Shown here: in pieces, positions 42,427-51,449 of the stretch
How positions within the stretch are numbered: position 1 is the stretch's first letter
Layout of the letters: each line of letters begins with the position of its first letter
DNA from: Algoriphagus ornithinivorans
Lineage (GTDB): Bacteria > Bacteroidota > Bacteroidia > Cytophagales > Cyclobacteriaceae
Assembly: GCF_900115305.1 (NCBI RefSeq)
Contig: NZ_FOVW01000001.1
Location: 1 to 64,000 of the forward strand
Direction of reading: 5' to 3'
Length of the DNA: 64,000 nucleotides
Program-made: the position numbers and the translations under genes
Notes under the pieces: model-generated
What the model was told of the DNA's origin: nothing
Seen by the model: the letters and a program-made list of their open reading frames with translations, nothing else
Databases searched by the model: none

Positions 42427-43623
42427 ATGGAAAATATACTTTTGTTTGATGACCCCTCCATCAGAGGTTCCTTGCTGCCATTTGCATTTACAAGACCCAT
42501 CGCTGACTTTCGGGTTGGTATTTTGAAAATATCTGAAAAATGGGAAAAGCGCAGTGGTAAATCTGTTTCTTTTCTGACTCAAGACTATTTGCAAAAGAAA
42601 TTTCCCAGAGCAGAGGGGCATTTGTTGGCTATAAACGGTGCATGGCTTCCTGATGAAAAATCATTGGAGGCTATTGAAAACTTAAAGGAGGATGAGTCTT
42701 TATTTTTTGGAAAAATACTTCTGGCGAGTAAAATCCAGCCAGGTGAATCCAATCTTAGTTACGTAGCCGAGAAGAATGTAATCCAAATTCAAGGCGAGCC
42801 TACTTTGATCCAAAAGACCTGGAATATTTTCCAATATAATGGGTCGGAGATCAAGAAAGACTTTGAGTTATTGACCAAGGGAAGGAAATCAAAAGAACTT
42901 ACAGATCCTTTTACAAAAGTTTACAATCCTGAGCAGGTATTCATTGAAGAAGGTGCAATCATAAAGGCTGCGGTTTTGAATGCAGAGGCCGGCCCTATAT
43001 ACATTGGTAAAAACACAGAGATCCAGGAAGGCTCTTTAATTCGGGGACCATTTGCACTTTGTGATCATTCTACGGTAAATATGGGAGCCAAACTCAGAGG
43101 AGATACTACAGTAGGGCCTCACAGTAAAGTTGGAGGAGAAATTTCCAACTCAGTTATTTTTGGCTATTCAAACAAAGGTCATGAAGGCTTTTTGGGCAAT
43201 TCTGTGTTAGGGGAATGGTGCAATATGGGGGCTGATACCAATACTTCCAATCTGAAAAATAACTATGCACCGGTTAAGCTTTGGGATTATACCCGAGGAG
43301 GATTTGCAAATACGGGTCTTCAATTTTGTGGATTGATGATGGGAGACCATTCCAAATGTGGAATCAATACCATGTTTAATACGGGAACGGTAGTCGGTGT
43401 AGGGGCAAATATTTTTGGAGATGGATTTCCGAGAAACTTTATTCCTTCTTTTGCTTGGGGTGGAGCTGCAGGATTATCTACCTTTCAATTTCCTAAATTC
43501 GAAGAAACAGCCAAGGCAGTCATGGCCAGAAGAAAATTGGAGTGGACTGATACGGAGGCCGAGATCTTTCAAAAAGTTTTCGATTTGTCCAGAAACTATA
43601 GAATTTGGGAAAAGAACTCCTGA
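42427..43623 (+). CDS. GlmU-like bifunctional nucleotidyl/acetyltransferase (alternative Bacteroidetes form)
   Basis: A 398-residue protein. The ATG at 42427 (MENILLFDDPSIRGSLLPFA) is preferred over the upstream 42394 start that would run through the rpmE2 terminator. The N-terminal domain is a divergent nucleotidyltransferase (FTRPIADFRVGILKISEKWE), and the C-terminal half (about 170-385) is a left-handed beta helix of hexapeptide repeats: AIIKAAVLNAEAGPIYIGKN, SKVGGEISNSVIFGYSNKGH, GFLGNSVLGEWCNMGADTNT. This is the Bacteroidota-specific GlmU relative thought to make UDP-GlcNAc for the cell wall and LPS. It begins a seven-gene operon. Confidence 0.9.
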   Translation: MENILLFDDPSIRGSLLPFAFTRPIADFRVGILKISEKWEKRSGKSVSFLTQDYLQKKFPRAEGHLLAINGAWLPDEKSLEAIENLKEDESLFFGKILLASKIQPGESNLSYVAEKNVIQIQGEPTLIQKTWNIFQYNGSEIKKDFELLTKGRKSKELTDPFTKVYNPEQVFIEEGAIIKAAVLNAEAGPIYIGKNTEIQEGSLIRGPFALCDHSTVNMGAKLRGDTTVGPHSKVGGEISNSVIFGYSNKGHEGFLGNSVLGEWCNMGADTNTSNLKNNYAPVKLWDYTRGGFANTGLQFCGLMMGDHSKCGINTMFNTGTVVGVGANIFGDGFPRNFIPSFAWGGAAGLSTFQFPKFEETAKAVMARRKLEWTDTEAEIFQKVFDLSRNYRIWEKNS

Positions 43624-43633
43624 TTAAGAAATC

Positions 43634-44776
43634 ATGCAATTCGCCGATATTCCGGGACTTCCCGAAACCAAAGAACATTTGATCAATGCCGTCAAAAATA
43701 ACCATTTGGCGCATGCACTTCTTTTTTACGGTCCTGAGGGTTCTGCCAATTTGACTATGCCTTTGGCATTGGCAACCTACTTATATTGCCAAAATCCAAG
43801 TGACTCAGACTCTTGCGGAACCTGCTCTTCCTGTCAGCGGATGGCTAAATTAGTAATGCCTGACTTGAACTTTGCCTTTCCGATCATTTCTTCTAAAAAA
43901 GAAGACAGCGGAGAAGAGGGGCAGGATAAAAAAGTGGATTACTTGGCTAATTGGAGAAAGTTTGTGCAAGAACAACCCTACGGCAATGTCCATGATTATA
44001 TCTATTTCAATGGTTTTGAAAAGAAGCAACTGAATATTTCTGTAGGTGCAGCTCGACAGATCATCCAGACATTGTCGTTGGTTTCCTTTGAAGGGGGATA
44101 CAAAATCATGATGATTTGGGGAGTGGAGTTTTTGAATCCACAGGCTGCGAATGCCTTGTTGAAAATTTTGGAAGAGCCTCAGCAGAAAACTATTTTCATG
44201 CTTATCACTACCCAGCCTGAGCAGCTTTTGACCACTATCCTTTCCAGAACTCAAAAGGTCTCCATTAGAGCATTCAGGGATGAGGAAGTTCATCAATATC
44301 TAGTGAATTCCGGTCTATGTGATGATCAAACCGCCACTCAAATTTCCATGATTGCAGATGGAAATTTAAGAGAGGCTATGAGACTGGTCAATCAGGTGGA
44401 AGATCAACAAGTTTCGTGGATCAGAAACTGGTTTAGAATGTGTCACAGTAAAAACTTCAAGGAGGTTTTCGCCATAGCTGATATATTTCACAAATTTGAC
44501 AAGGAGGCTCAGAAATCCATTATTCAGGCTGGAATGAATGTTTTGAGAGAGATTCTCCTCAAAAATGCTGCAGTAGATTCACTTTTAAGGACTAAAGGTG
44601 AGGATAGGGATTTTATCGAAAAGATCAGTGGCAAGGTACTTCAGGAAGAGCATATACCAGGATTATACGAGCACTTCAATAATGCCTATTATCATTTAGA
44701 AAGAAATGGCAATGCTAAATTGATTTTTACTGATCTTTCTATGGAGATTGTGCTGCTAATGGCTAAAATAGACTAA
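43634..44776 (+). CDS. holB: DNA polymerase III subunit delta-prime
   Basis: A 380-residue AAA+ clamp-loader subunit. LPETKEHLINAVKNNHLAHA and LLFYGPEGSANLTMPLALAT are the conserved start, but the P-loop is degenerate as usual for delta-prime. The zinc module reads CQNPSDSDSCGTCSSCQRMA. KIMMIWGVEFLNPQAANALL, KILEEPQQKTIFMLITTQPE and LLTTILSRTQKVSIRAF follow, the sensor 1 and SRC regions. It loads the beta clamp with the gamma/tau and delta subunits. It is 10 bp after the GlmU-like gene in one operon. Confidence 0.93.
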   Translation: MQFADIPGLPETKEHLINAVKNNHLAHALLFYGPEGSANLTMPLALATYLYCQNPSDSDSCGTCSSCQRMAKLVMPDLNFAFPIISSKKEDSGEEGQDKKVDYLANWRKFVQEQPYGNVHDYIYFNGFEKKQLNISVGAARQIIQTLSLVSFEGGYKIMMIWGVEFLNPQAANALLKILEEPQQKTIFMLITTQPEQLLTTILSRTQKVSIRAFRDEEVHQYLVNSGLCDDQTATQISMIADGNLREAMRLVNQVEDQQVSWIRNWFRMCHSKNFKEVFAIADIFHKFDKEAQKSIIQAGMNVLREILLKNAAVDSLLRTKGEDRDFIEKISGKVLQEEHIPGLYEHFNNAYYHLERNGNAKLIFTDLSMEIVLLMAKID

Positions 44777-44777
44777 G

Positions 44778-45215
44778 ATGGAAAAGAAAATCATTGGCAG
44801 AAAAGAGAAAATATCATTGCCAGACTTGGGTTTAAAGCTAGTCTGGGCAAAAGTGGACACTGGGGCTTATACCAGTTCGGTTCATGCTGAAAATATTCGA
44901 TTAGAAAACAGAGAAGGAAAAGAAGTATTGGTATTTGAAGCATTACTTCCCGGCCATAAAAAATTCACAGGGAAGGAAGTAGTTGTCGAAAATTTCCGTG
45001 AAAAGAAAGTAAAAAACTCTTTTGGTCAGGCTGAAACCAGGTTTCTAATTATTACAAAGATGATTTTGGCAGGTGAAACCTTTGATGCTGAAGTGACACT
45101 TACCGATAGGTCCAGTATGAAAAACGCTATTTTACTGGGAAGAAAAATACTCCGAAACCGATTCTTGGTGGACGTGTCAGGCATGAATGTCGCAAAAGCC
45201 TACCGAAAAAAATAA
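44778..45215 (+). CDS. RimK-associated putative zinc protease
   Basis: A 145-residue protein with the ATP-dependent zinc protease fold (PF05618): [100 protein letters not shown]. The [11 protein letters not shown] stretch resembles retropepsin-type Asp proteases. This family is almost always encoded before a RimK-type ligase, as here (2 bp gap). It may process or regulate the RimK product; that is known only from context. Confidence 0.88.
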   Translation: MEKKIIGRKEKISLPDLGLKLVWAKVDTGAYTSSVHAENIRLENREGKEVLVFEALLPGHKKFTGKEVVVENFREKKVKNSFGQAETRFLIITKMILAGETFDAEVTLTDRSSMKNAILLGRKILRNRFLVDVSGMNVAKAYRKK

Positions 45216-45217
45216 TT

Positions 45218-46129
45218 ATGAAAATCGCAATCCTTTCAAGGAACCCCAATTTATACTCTACCAAAAGGCTTTATCAGGCTATTCAGGCTGCCGGACATGA
45301 AGCTATGATTGTCAATCACAGTATTTGTGATTTGATTATTGAGCAGGAAGGCCCTTCGATTATTTACAAGGGAGAAAAACTCACAGGCGTGGATGCTATC
45401 ATCCCTCGAGTGGGAGCTTCTGTGACTTTTTATGGCACAGCTGTAGTTCGCCAATTTGAACTGATGGGTGCATTTTCGGCTGTCAATTCACAGGCAATTG
45501 TACGAAGTAGAGATAAGCTTAGAAGCTTACAAATTCTTTCGAAAGCAGGCTTGGGGATGCCTAAAACAGCATTTACCAACTTTTCTAAAGGTGGAGAAAA
45601 GCAGTTGATAGAACATGTCGGTGGAGCTCCTCTGATCATCAAACTACTGGAAGGAACCCAAGGTCTTGGGGTAGTTTTGGCTGAGACTAAGAAAGCCGGA
45701 CAATCAGTAATAGAAGCGTTTCACGGTTTGAGAGCGAGGATCATCGTTCAGGAGTTCATCAAAGAAGCTAAAGGAGCAGATATCCGGGCCTTTGTAGTCA
45801 ATGGAAAGGTAGTAGGAGCAATGAAAAGGCAAGGGGCAGAAGGAGAGTTTAGATCCAATTTGCACCGGGGAGGAAAAGCTACCGTCATTAAATTGAGCAG
45901 AGCTGAAAAGCAGGCAGCATTGGGAGCGGCCAAAGCCTTAGGCCTTGATGTGGCAGGGGTCGATATGCTTCAGTCTGCAAGAGGTCCTTTGATCTTGGAA
46001 GTCAACAGTTCTCCTGGTTTGGAAGGAATTGAAAAGGCGACTGGGCTTGATATAGCTGCTGAGATTATCAAGTTTATAGAAGAAAGAGTAAACAAAAAGA
46101 ATAGCCCAAAGAGGGTCAACGATCAATGA
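45218..46129 (+). CDS. rimK: RimK-family alpha-L-glutamate ligase
   Basis: A 303-residue ATP-grasp enzyme: [100 protein letters not shown] and the Mg-ATP site [20 protein letters not shown]. RimK adds glutamates to the C-terminus of ribosomal protein S6, and homologues make other poly-glutamate peptides. It is encoded with the paired zinc protein (2 bp upstream) and its stop overlaps the hemC start by 4 bp. Confidence 0.93.
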   Translation: MKIAILSRNPNLYSTKRLYQAIQAAGHEAMIVNHSICDLIIEQEGPSIIYKGEKLTGVDAIIPRVGASVTFYGTAVVRQFELMGAFSAVNSQAIVRSRDKLRSLQILSKAGLGMPKTAFTNFSKGGEKQLIEHVGGAPLIIKLLEGTQGLGVVLAETKKAGQSVIEAFHGLRARIIVQEFIKEAKGADIRAFVVNGKVVGAMKRQGAEGEFRSNLHRGGKATVIKLSRAEKQAALGAAKALGLDVAGVDMLQSARGPLILEVNSSPGLEGIEKATGLDIAAEIIKFIEERVNKKNSPKRVNDQ

Positions 46130-47061
46130 GAAAGATTAAAATCGGAACCAGAGGCAGCAAATTGGCATTGTGGCAGGCTTATCATGTAGAGGATTTGCTA
46201 AAAAAATCCGGATTGGAGTCTGAAATAGTGATTATCGATACCAAAGGGGATCAAATTTTAGATGTCTCCATTTCCAAAATTGGCAGTAAAGGAGTTTTTA
46301 CCCAAGAATTGGAGGATCAACTGTTGGATGGCCGAATCGATATAGCCGTGCACTCTGCGAAAGATATGCAGTCCAATCTTCCTGAAGGATTTGAAATCAT
46401 TGCTTTTACCGAAAGAGAAAAAGAAAACGATGTGCTGCTTTCTCACAAAAAAGGAATCAATTTGAAAGACGCATCTCAGCCTTTGGTTTTGGGTACTTCT
46501 TCTACCAGGAGAGTAGCCACATTAAAGCATTTTTATCCCCATGTGAAAACGGTTGAGGTAAGAGGTAATCTTCAAACCCGAATTCGAAAAATGGAGGAAG
46601 GTCTTTGCGACGCCTTATTACTTGCTTTTGCTGGTGTGCATAGAATGGGTTACGACGATCAGATAGTGGAAGAGCTGTCTTTGGAGGAGTTTACGCCGGC
46701 AGTCGGGCAGGGTTCTGTGGCCATAGAAGTAGCTACTATCTTGGATTCTGAAATCAAAAAGCAACTTATTCAGGCATGTAACCATCAAGAAACCTCACTC
46801 AAATTGAGAGCTGAACGTGCATATTTAAGAGTATTGGAAGGAGGTTGTAGTATTCCGGTATTTGCTTTGGCCCAGACAGAGCAAGATCAACTGGTTTTAA
46901 AAGGAGGGATTGTTAGTCTGGATGGATCCGAGAGAATTAAATTGGAAGTAAAAGGTAGTCTTGAAAATCCGGAGGTCATTGGCCAAGAACTCGCCGAAAA
47001 AGTATTTGCTGCCGGAGGCAAGAGAGTCTTAGATCAAATCAAATCAACATTGAATTCATGA
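46126..47061 (+). CDS. hemC: Hydroxymethylbilane synthase (porphobilinogen deaminase)
   Basis: A 311-residue enzyme that polymerises four porphobilinogens to hydroxymethylbilane. It has [36 protein letters not shown] [53 protein letters not shown] and the dipyrromethane-cofactor Cys in [15 protein letters not shown]. The start overlaps the rimK stop by 4 bp (ATGA), and its stop overlaps the next start by 4 bp, so it is fully embedded in the operon. Confidence 0.96.
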   Translation: MRKIKIGTRGSKLALWQAYHVEDLLKKSGLESEIVIIDTKGDQILDVSISKIGSKGVFTQELEDQLLDGRIDIAVHSAKDMQSNLPEGFEIIAFTEREKENDVLLSHKKGINLKDASQPLVLGTSSTRRVATLKHFYPHVKTVEVRGNLQTRIRKMEEGLCDALLLAFAGVHRMGYDDQIVEELSLEEFTPAVGQGSVAIEVATILDSEIKKQLIQACNHQETSLKLRAERAYLRVLEGGCSIPVFALAQTEQDQLVLKGGIVSLDGSERIKLEVKGSLENPEVIGQELAEKVFAAGGKRVLDQIKSTLNS

Positions 47062-47903
47062 TTAAGTATTGTGCTTTTTGGGGCATTTTAGCCCTAGGTC
47101 TTCTGATGTCTTGTGCAGGGCAGAAAGAACAAATTGTCAGAATTGACACCCGCCATGGGGAAATTGTTGCCATCCTATTTGATGACACACCTGCTCATAA
47201 AAATAATTTTCTGGACTTGGCAGAGTCAGGCAGATTTGATTCAACAGAGTTTCATAGAGTTTTGCCGGACTTTATGATTCAAGGAGGAGATGTTTTTACC
47301 AAAGAAGAAATGCCCGCTGAGGAGTGGCCAACGTTACCGGCAGAGATCTTACCCCATCATTTTCATAAAAAAGGGATGATTGCTGCGGCAAGGCAAGGCA
47401 ATAATATCAATCCACAAAAGCGGTCAAGTGGTTCCCAGTTTTACATTGTCTTGGGGAAAGTCTACACACAAGACGAGCTCATAACAGACATGGCTAAATT
47501 GCAGGCTGCTTTTATGCAATATGTCCAGCTACAGAGTCAGGATAATCTTAGACAGGAATATACACGACTCTATGAATTACAGGAGTTTGATTCGTTGACT
47601 AATCTGATGATTTCCAAACGAAAAGAAATCGAACAGTCCTTGAATATGAAGCTTACCAAAGATATGTCTGCTGAAAGAATAGAAGCATACACCACGGTGG
47701 GAGGGACTCCTCATTTGGATGATGAATACACTGTTTTCGGCGAGGTTATTTCAGGGATAGATGTAGCGGAAAAGATTGCTCAAGAACAGCGAGGAGCAAG
47801 GGATAAGCCTTTGAATCCAGTCTATTTGAAAATGTCAGTAGAGCCTATGACCAAAGATAAAATCACCAAAGAATTCGGCTATCAATTTCCCAATGGCAAC
47901 TAA
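47058..47903 (+). CDS. Cyclophilin-type peptidyl-prolyl isomerase lipoprotein
   Basis: A 281-residue protein with a lipoprotein signal (CAFWGILALGLLMSC; lipid Cys around residue 19). The cyclophilin domain (about 25-275) has RIDTRHGEIVAILFDDTPAH, NFLDLAESGRFDSTEFHRVL and PDFMIQGGDVFTKEEMPAEE, then GTPHLDDEYTVFGEVISGID. The catalytic core is split by an insert of about 65 residues (positions 135-200) that is coiled-coil-like. It folds or isomerises proteins in the envelope. The start overlaps the hemC stop by 4 bp. Confidence 0.92.
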   Translation: MIKYCAFWGILALGLLMSCAGQKEQIVRIDTRHGEIVAILFDDTPAHKNNFLDLAESGRFDSTEFHRVLPDFMIQGGDVFTKEEMPAEEWPTLPAEILPHHFHKKGMIAAARQGNNINPQKRSSGSQFYIVLGKVYTQDELITDMAKLQAAFMQYVQLQSQDNLRQEYTRLYELQEFDSLTNLMISKRKEIEQSLNMKLTKDMSAERIEAYTTVGGTPHLDDEYTVFGEVISGIDVAEKIAQEQRGARDKPLNPVYLKMSVEPMTKDKITKEFGYQFPNGN

Positions 47904-48810
47904 AAAGAAAATCCTAATCACAGGTGCGAATGGTCTTTTGGGCCAAAAGTTGGTAAATCAACTGGTTGAAGAGCAGCAATTTCAAGTAATAGCTACTGGA
48001 AGAGGATCTTGCAGACTACCCGGGGATGGTTTTGAATACGTTCAATTGGATCTTGAAATTCAAGAGGAGGTGGAGAGAGTCCTATCAGAAACCCAGCCTG
48101 ATGTAATCATTCATGGCGCGGCAATGACACATGTGGACCAGTGTGAATTGAATCAGGAGGCTTGTTACAAGGCCAACGTTTTGGCTACCCAATATTTGAT
48201 AAAAGAAGCTGAAAAACTGGAAGCGCATTTTATTTTTGTTTCCACTGATTTTATTTTTTCAGGTGAAGAGGGGCCACTTTCTGAGGAAGCGGATCCTGCT
48301 CCTATAAATTATTACGGCGAGACCAAGCTAGAAGGTGAGCGACTAGTACAGGCAATGAAAAGTAAATGGGCAATAGCTAGAACGGTTTTGGTATTTGGTT
48401 TAGCACATGATATGAGCCGAAGCAATATCATTCTTTGGGTGAAAGAAAGCTTGGAGGCAGGGAAAGAGATTCAGGTAGTGGACGATCAATTCAGGACTCC
48501 CACTTTGGCAGAAGATCTTGCAGCGGGATGTATCTTGATTGCCAATCAGGGCGCAGATGGCATATTTAATATTTCCGGCCCTGACTTTTTAACTCCCTAC
48601 CAGATGGCGGTTGAGACAGCGGAGTATTTCAAGCTAGATCAGAGTTTGATCAAGCGTACAGACTCAACACAATTTACTCAACCCGCAAAAAGGCCTTTGA
48701 AAACAGGCTTTAAAATTGAAAAAGCCCAAAAAGAGCTGGGATTTGAGCCCAAAAGTTTCCGAACGGCAATTGGTATTTTAGCAAAACAAATTATCTTAGC
48801 CCGCTCTTGA
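47893..48810 (+). CDS. SDR-family dTDP-4-dehydrorhamnose reductase-like protein
   Basis: A 305-residue RmlD-type short-chain dehydrogenase. The NAD(P) motif is ILITGANGLLGQKLVNQLVE. PDVIIHGAAMTHVDQCELNQ follows, with the catalytic Tyr-Lys in NYYGETKLEGERLVQAM, and TVLVFGLAHDMSRSN, GIFNISGPDFLTPYQMA and VETAEYF. The dTDP-sugar specificity cannot be confirmed. The start overlaps the preceding stop by 11 bp. It is the last gene of the operon beginning with the GlmU-like gene. Confidence 0.88.
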   Translation: MATKKKILITGANGLLGQKLVNQLVEEQQFQVIATGRGSCRLPGDGFEYVQLDLEIQEEVERVLSETQPDVIIHGAAMTHVDQCELNQEACYKANVLATQYLIKEAEKLEAHFIFVSTDFIFSGEEGPLSEEADPAPINYYGETKLEGERLVQAMKSKWAIARTVLVFGLAHDMSRSNIILWVKESLEAGKEIQVVDDQFRTPTLAEDLAAGCILIANQGADGIFNISGPDFLTPYQMAVETAEYFKLDQSLIKRTDSTQFTQPAKRPLKTGFKIEKAQKELGFEPKSFRTAIGILAKQIILARS

Positions 48811-48850
48811 AAAGCAGTTTATACCCTTTAATTTAACTTTAGCATAATCT

Positions 48851-50236
48851 ATGGCAGTAAGCGCAAATACCGAAGGCAGGGGCCAATGGGGATCTAGTCT
48901 CGGTTTTATCATGGCCGCAGCAGGCTCGGCAGTAGGCTTGGGAAATATTTGGAGATTTCCATATTTAACCGGTCAAAATGGAGGTGGTGCATTCGTTTTT
49001 GTTTACATCATCTGCGTCTTATTCATCGGAATACCTCTTTTATTTAATGAAATTGCTTTGGGAAGACGTTCCGGTAAAAATCCTATTGGAGCTATTCGTG
49101 ATACAGGCGGAAATAAGTTCTGGCAACTAGCAGGTGTACTCTGCGTATTGGTCTGCTTTTTTGTGTTCAGTTATTATTCAGTGATCGCTGGCTGGACAGT
49201 TGGATATATTTTCACTGAAATTATCAATCTGCCAGTAGATTTTGAGGTGTTTGTTCAGACACCTATGTATGTTATTCCATTGACCTTCTTATTTATATTA
49301 TTGACAATCCTTATCGTATTGGGAGGTGTCTCTGGAGGTATTGAAAAGGCAGCTAAATTCTTGATGCCGGTATTATTCATCATCATCATTTTTATTGCTG
49401 GTAGATCTGTGACTTTAGAAGGGGCAGAAGCAGGTATTCAGTATTACTTGAATCCGGATTTTTCTAAAATCAATGGAACAGTAATTCTACAGGCCCTTGG
49501 TCAGGCTTTCTTCTCTATGTCGGTGGGATGGGGCTTGATGATCACATTCGGCTCATATTTGCCAAAAGAATCCAATATCATCCAATCTTCAGGTTGGATC
49601 GCAGGTATGGATACCATGGTCGCTCTATTGGGTGGTTTGATGGTTTTCCCTGCCTTGTTTGCTTTGTTGCCTGGAAAAGATCCAGCGGCCGGTCCTGCAT
49701 TGGTATTCGACGTATTGCCAAAAGTATTTGATGCCATGCCAGGCGGTAACATCATTGGCTCTTTGTTCTTCCTATTGCTGATGGTTGCGGCTTTGACCTC
49801 TACCATATCCATGTTGGAAGTGCCTGTAGCCTATTTGATTGATGACAGAAAGTGGAATCGTAAGAAAGCAACTTGGATTGTTGGTATTGCAGCGATGATC
49901 ATGTCTGTTCCGTCTGCTTTGTCATCCATTGAAGGAAACTTCTTTAATACAATCAATTTCAATTTCCTCAGCAATCCTATCCAAGGTTTCTTTGGAGCTA
50001 TGGACTTCATTTTCGGAACATTTGCGGTGGTTATTATTTGTTTGATGCTTTCACTTTATACCGGATGGGGCCAGAAAATTGCAGACTATGCTGATGAATT
50101 GGCAAGTGGGGCTCCTGGTTTTAAAGGTATCTACAGAAAAGGCTGGATCTTCTTTATCAAATGGGTTTGTCCAGTTGTTATCATACTGCTTATCTTAAAT
50201 ATGATTGGTCTTTTTGGGGCACCTCAAGCTGCTTAA
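48851..50236 (+). CDS. Sodium-dependent transporter (NSS/SNF family)
   Basis: A 461-residue membrane protein with 11-12 helices and the NSS signature near the start: GFIMAAAGSAVGLGNIWRFP, YLTGQNGGGAFVFVYIICVL. This is the first sodium-binding region of LeuT-like transporters. The second unwound helix region reads LGQAFFSMSVGWGLMITFGS. It imports amino acids or similar solutes with Na+. Substrate unknown. It lies 40 bp after the SDR gene, with a terminator 20 bp after its stop. Confidence 0.92.
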   Translation: MAVSANTEGRGQWGSSLGFIMAAAGSAVGLGNIWRFPYLTGQNGGGAFVFVYIICVLFIGIPLLFNEIALGRRSGKNPIGAIRDTGGNKFWQLAGVLCVLVCFFVFSYYSVIAGWTVGYIFTEIINLPVDFEVFVQTPMYVIPLTFLFILLTILIVLGGVSGGIEKAAKFLMPVLFIIIIFIAGRSVTLEGAEAGIQYYLNPDFSKINGTVILQALGQAFFSMSVGWGLMITFGSYLPKESNIIQSSGWIAGMDTMVALLGGLMVFPALFALLPGKDPAAGPALVFDVLPKVFDAMPGGNIIGSLFFLLLMVAALTSTISMLEVPVAYLIDDRKWNRKKATWIVGIAAMIMSVPSALSSIEGNFFNTINFNFLSNPIQGFFGAMDFIFGTFAVVIICLMLSLYTGWGQKIADYADELASGAPGFKGIYRKGWIFFIKWVCPVVIILLILNMIGLFGAPQAA

Positions 50237-50256
50237 CCGAATTATAATTCTAAATG

Positions 50257-50284
50257 AGGAGGCTATATGCCTCCTTTTTTTTTG
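50257..50284 (+). terminator. Terminator after NSS transporter gene
   Basis: The 7-bp stem AGGAGGC/GCCTCCT with loop TATAT is followed by about nine T. Confidence 0.85.
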
Positions 50285-50352
50285 AAAATTTTTTCATAGA
50301 ATAACGATTTTATTAAGTATTTGTGTATCTTATGTCAACAAAATTGTATTTC

Positions 50353-50724
50353 ATGAGAGTACTAGTTGTCGACGATGATAATTTACATCTATTGATTCTT
50401 CGAAAAATCTTCGAAAAGTCTCAGGATACAGTGGTTGTAGCTCATAATGGCATTGAAGCTATAGAGGAGTTGAGGAAGGATCCTAATTTTAATGTGATAC
50501 TGACAGATATCATGATGCCTGAAATGGATGGGCTTGAGTTACTGGGTAGGATAAAAGGTGATTTGAAAACCCAAAGTATTCCAGTGATAGGCTTTACGGC
50601 AGGAGATGTAGAATATTACAGAAGAAAATCCTTAATCCCTTTTGATATTTTGGTTCCGAAACCTATGGATTTCTGGGATTTACATCAATTAGCCAAGAAA
50701 AAGGCTGTTAGCAATTTGAATTGA
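50353..50724 (+). CDS. Single-domain response regulator (CheY-like)
   Basis: A 123-residue receiver domain. The ATG at 50353 gives MRVLVVDDDNLHLLILRKIF; the frame opens ten codons earlier. The acidic triad is in VVDDDN, the phosphoacceptor Asp in ILTDIMMPEMDGLELL, Thr in GFTAGD and Lys in VPKPMD. No output domain follows, so it works by protein-protein contact, perhaps in a phosphorelay. No kinase gene is adjacent. Confidence 0.92.
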   Translation: MRVLVVDDDNLHLLILRKIFEKSQDTVVVAHNGIEAIEELRKDPNFNVILTDIMMPEMDGLELLGRIKGDLKTQSIPVIGFTAGDVEYYRRKSLIPFDILVPKPMDFWDLHQLAKKKAVSNLN

Positions 50725-50800
50725 TTTTTTGAGATTTATCCTGCTAGGGAAATCTTTTTTGAAAATTGTCGTTTAAGAAACTAAACCAATTTTCACTACC

Positions 50801-51397
50801 ATGAAAAAATTTTCAGCTCTTTTCACACTCTTTCTTATTTGTGCTATTCCAGCATTTTCTCAAAACTTTGGTCTTGGAATTAAGGCCGGTTTAAGTAGCA
50901 CTGAAGTTGATTTTAAATCAGAAGAATTTATTCCTTCAGATTCTCAACTAGGTTATCACGTAGGTTTATTTGCCAGGTTTGGTGGGGCAGGATTTTTTGT
51001 GCAGCCAGAGTTTCTATTTACCCAAACCAGTGGCGAATTCATTTTCAGATCAAATCCACAGGCTCAAGGGGAAAAATTTGAAGCAAATTTTAACCGTTTG
51101 GATATTCCCCTTATGCTAGGCTTTAGAGTTCTGAAAGTATTACGCGTTCAGGCTGGGCCCATTGCAAGTTTGAATATTGATTCAAATCTCAAAAATGCGG
51201 GTGGCACTGTTCAGGATGCTGAATTTAGTAATGCCACTCTGGGTTATCAGGCAGGCTTAGGGGTGGATATTGGCAACTTGTCCATCGATGGAAAGTACGA
51301 AGGTGGTTTGAGTAAATTCACCGACAATATTTCGAGTTTTCAAACTGACAACAGAATCAATCAATGGGTTCTTTCTGTTGGGTTTAGATTGTTTTAA
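50801..51397 (+). CDS. PorT-family outer membrane beta-barrel protein
   Basis: A 198-residue protein with a signal peptide (MKKFSALFTLFLICAIPAFS, cut after residue 20) and a small barrel of the outer-membrane PF13568 type. Typical strands are NFGLGIKAGLSSTEVDFKSE, FFVQPEFLFTQTSGEFIFRS, RLDIPLMLGFRVLKVLRVQA and the C-terminal NRINQWVLSVGFRLF. It is probably an outer membrane structural or secretion-associated protein. It is monocistronic, with a terminator after its stop that also serves the convergent BNR gene. Confidence 0.88.
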   Translation: MKKFSALFTLFLICAIPAFSQNFGLGIKAGLSSTEVDFKSEEFIPSDSQLGYHVGLFARFGGAGFFVQPEFLFTQTSGEFIFRSNPQAQGEKFEANFNRLDIPLMLGFRVLKVLRVQAGPIASLNIDSNLKNAGGTVQDAEFSNATLGYQAGLGVDIGNLSIDGKYEGGLSKFTDNISSFQTDNRINQWVLSVGFRLF

Positions 51398-51398
51398 A

Positions 51399-51437
51399 TA
51401 AAAAAGGGCTGCAAAATAAATTGCAGCCCTCTCTTTT
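51399..51437. terminator. Bidirectional terminator
   Basis: The perfect 10-bp stem AGGGCTGCAA/TTGCAGCCCT (51405-51430) with loop AATAAA is flanked by an A run on the left and CTCTC plus seven T on the right. It serves the barrel gene (+) and the BNR protein gene (-). Confidence 0.88.
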
Positions 51438-51449
51438 TTTAGCTTATAC

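Noticed and set aside
43850..44296. 148-codon minus-strand frame inside holB
   Set aside because: Fully antisense to holB, whose zinc module and clamp-loader motifs are intact.
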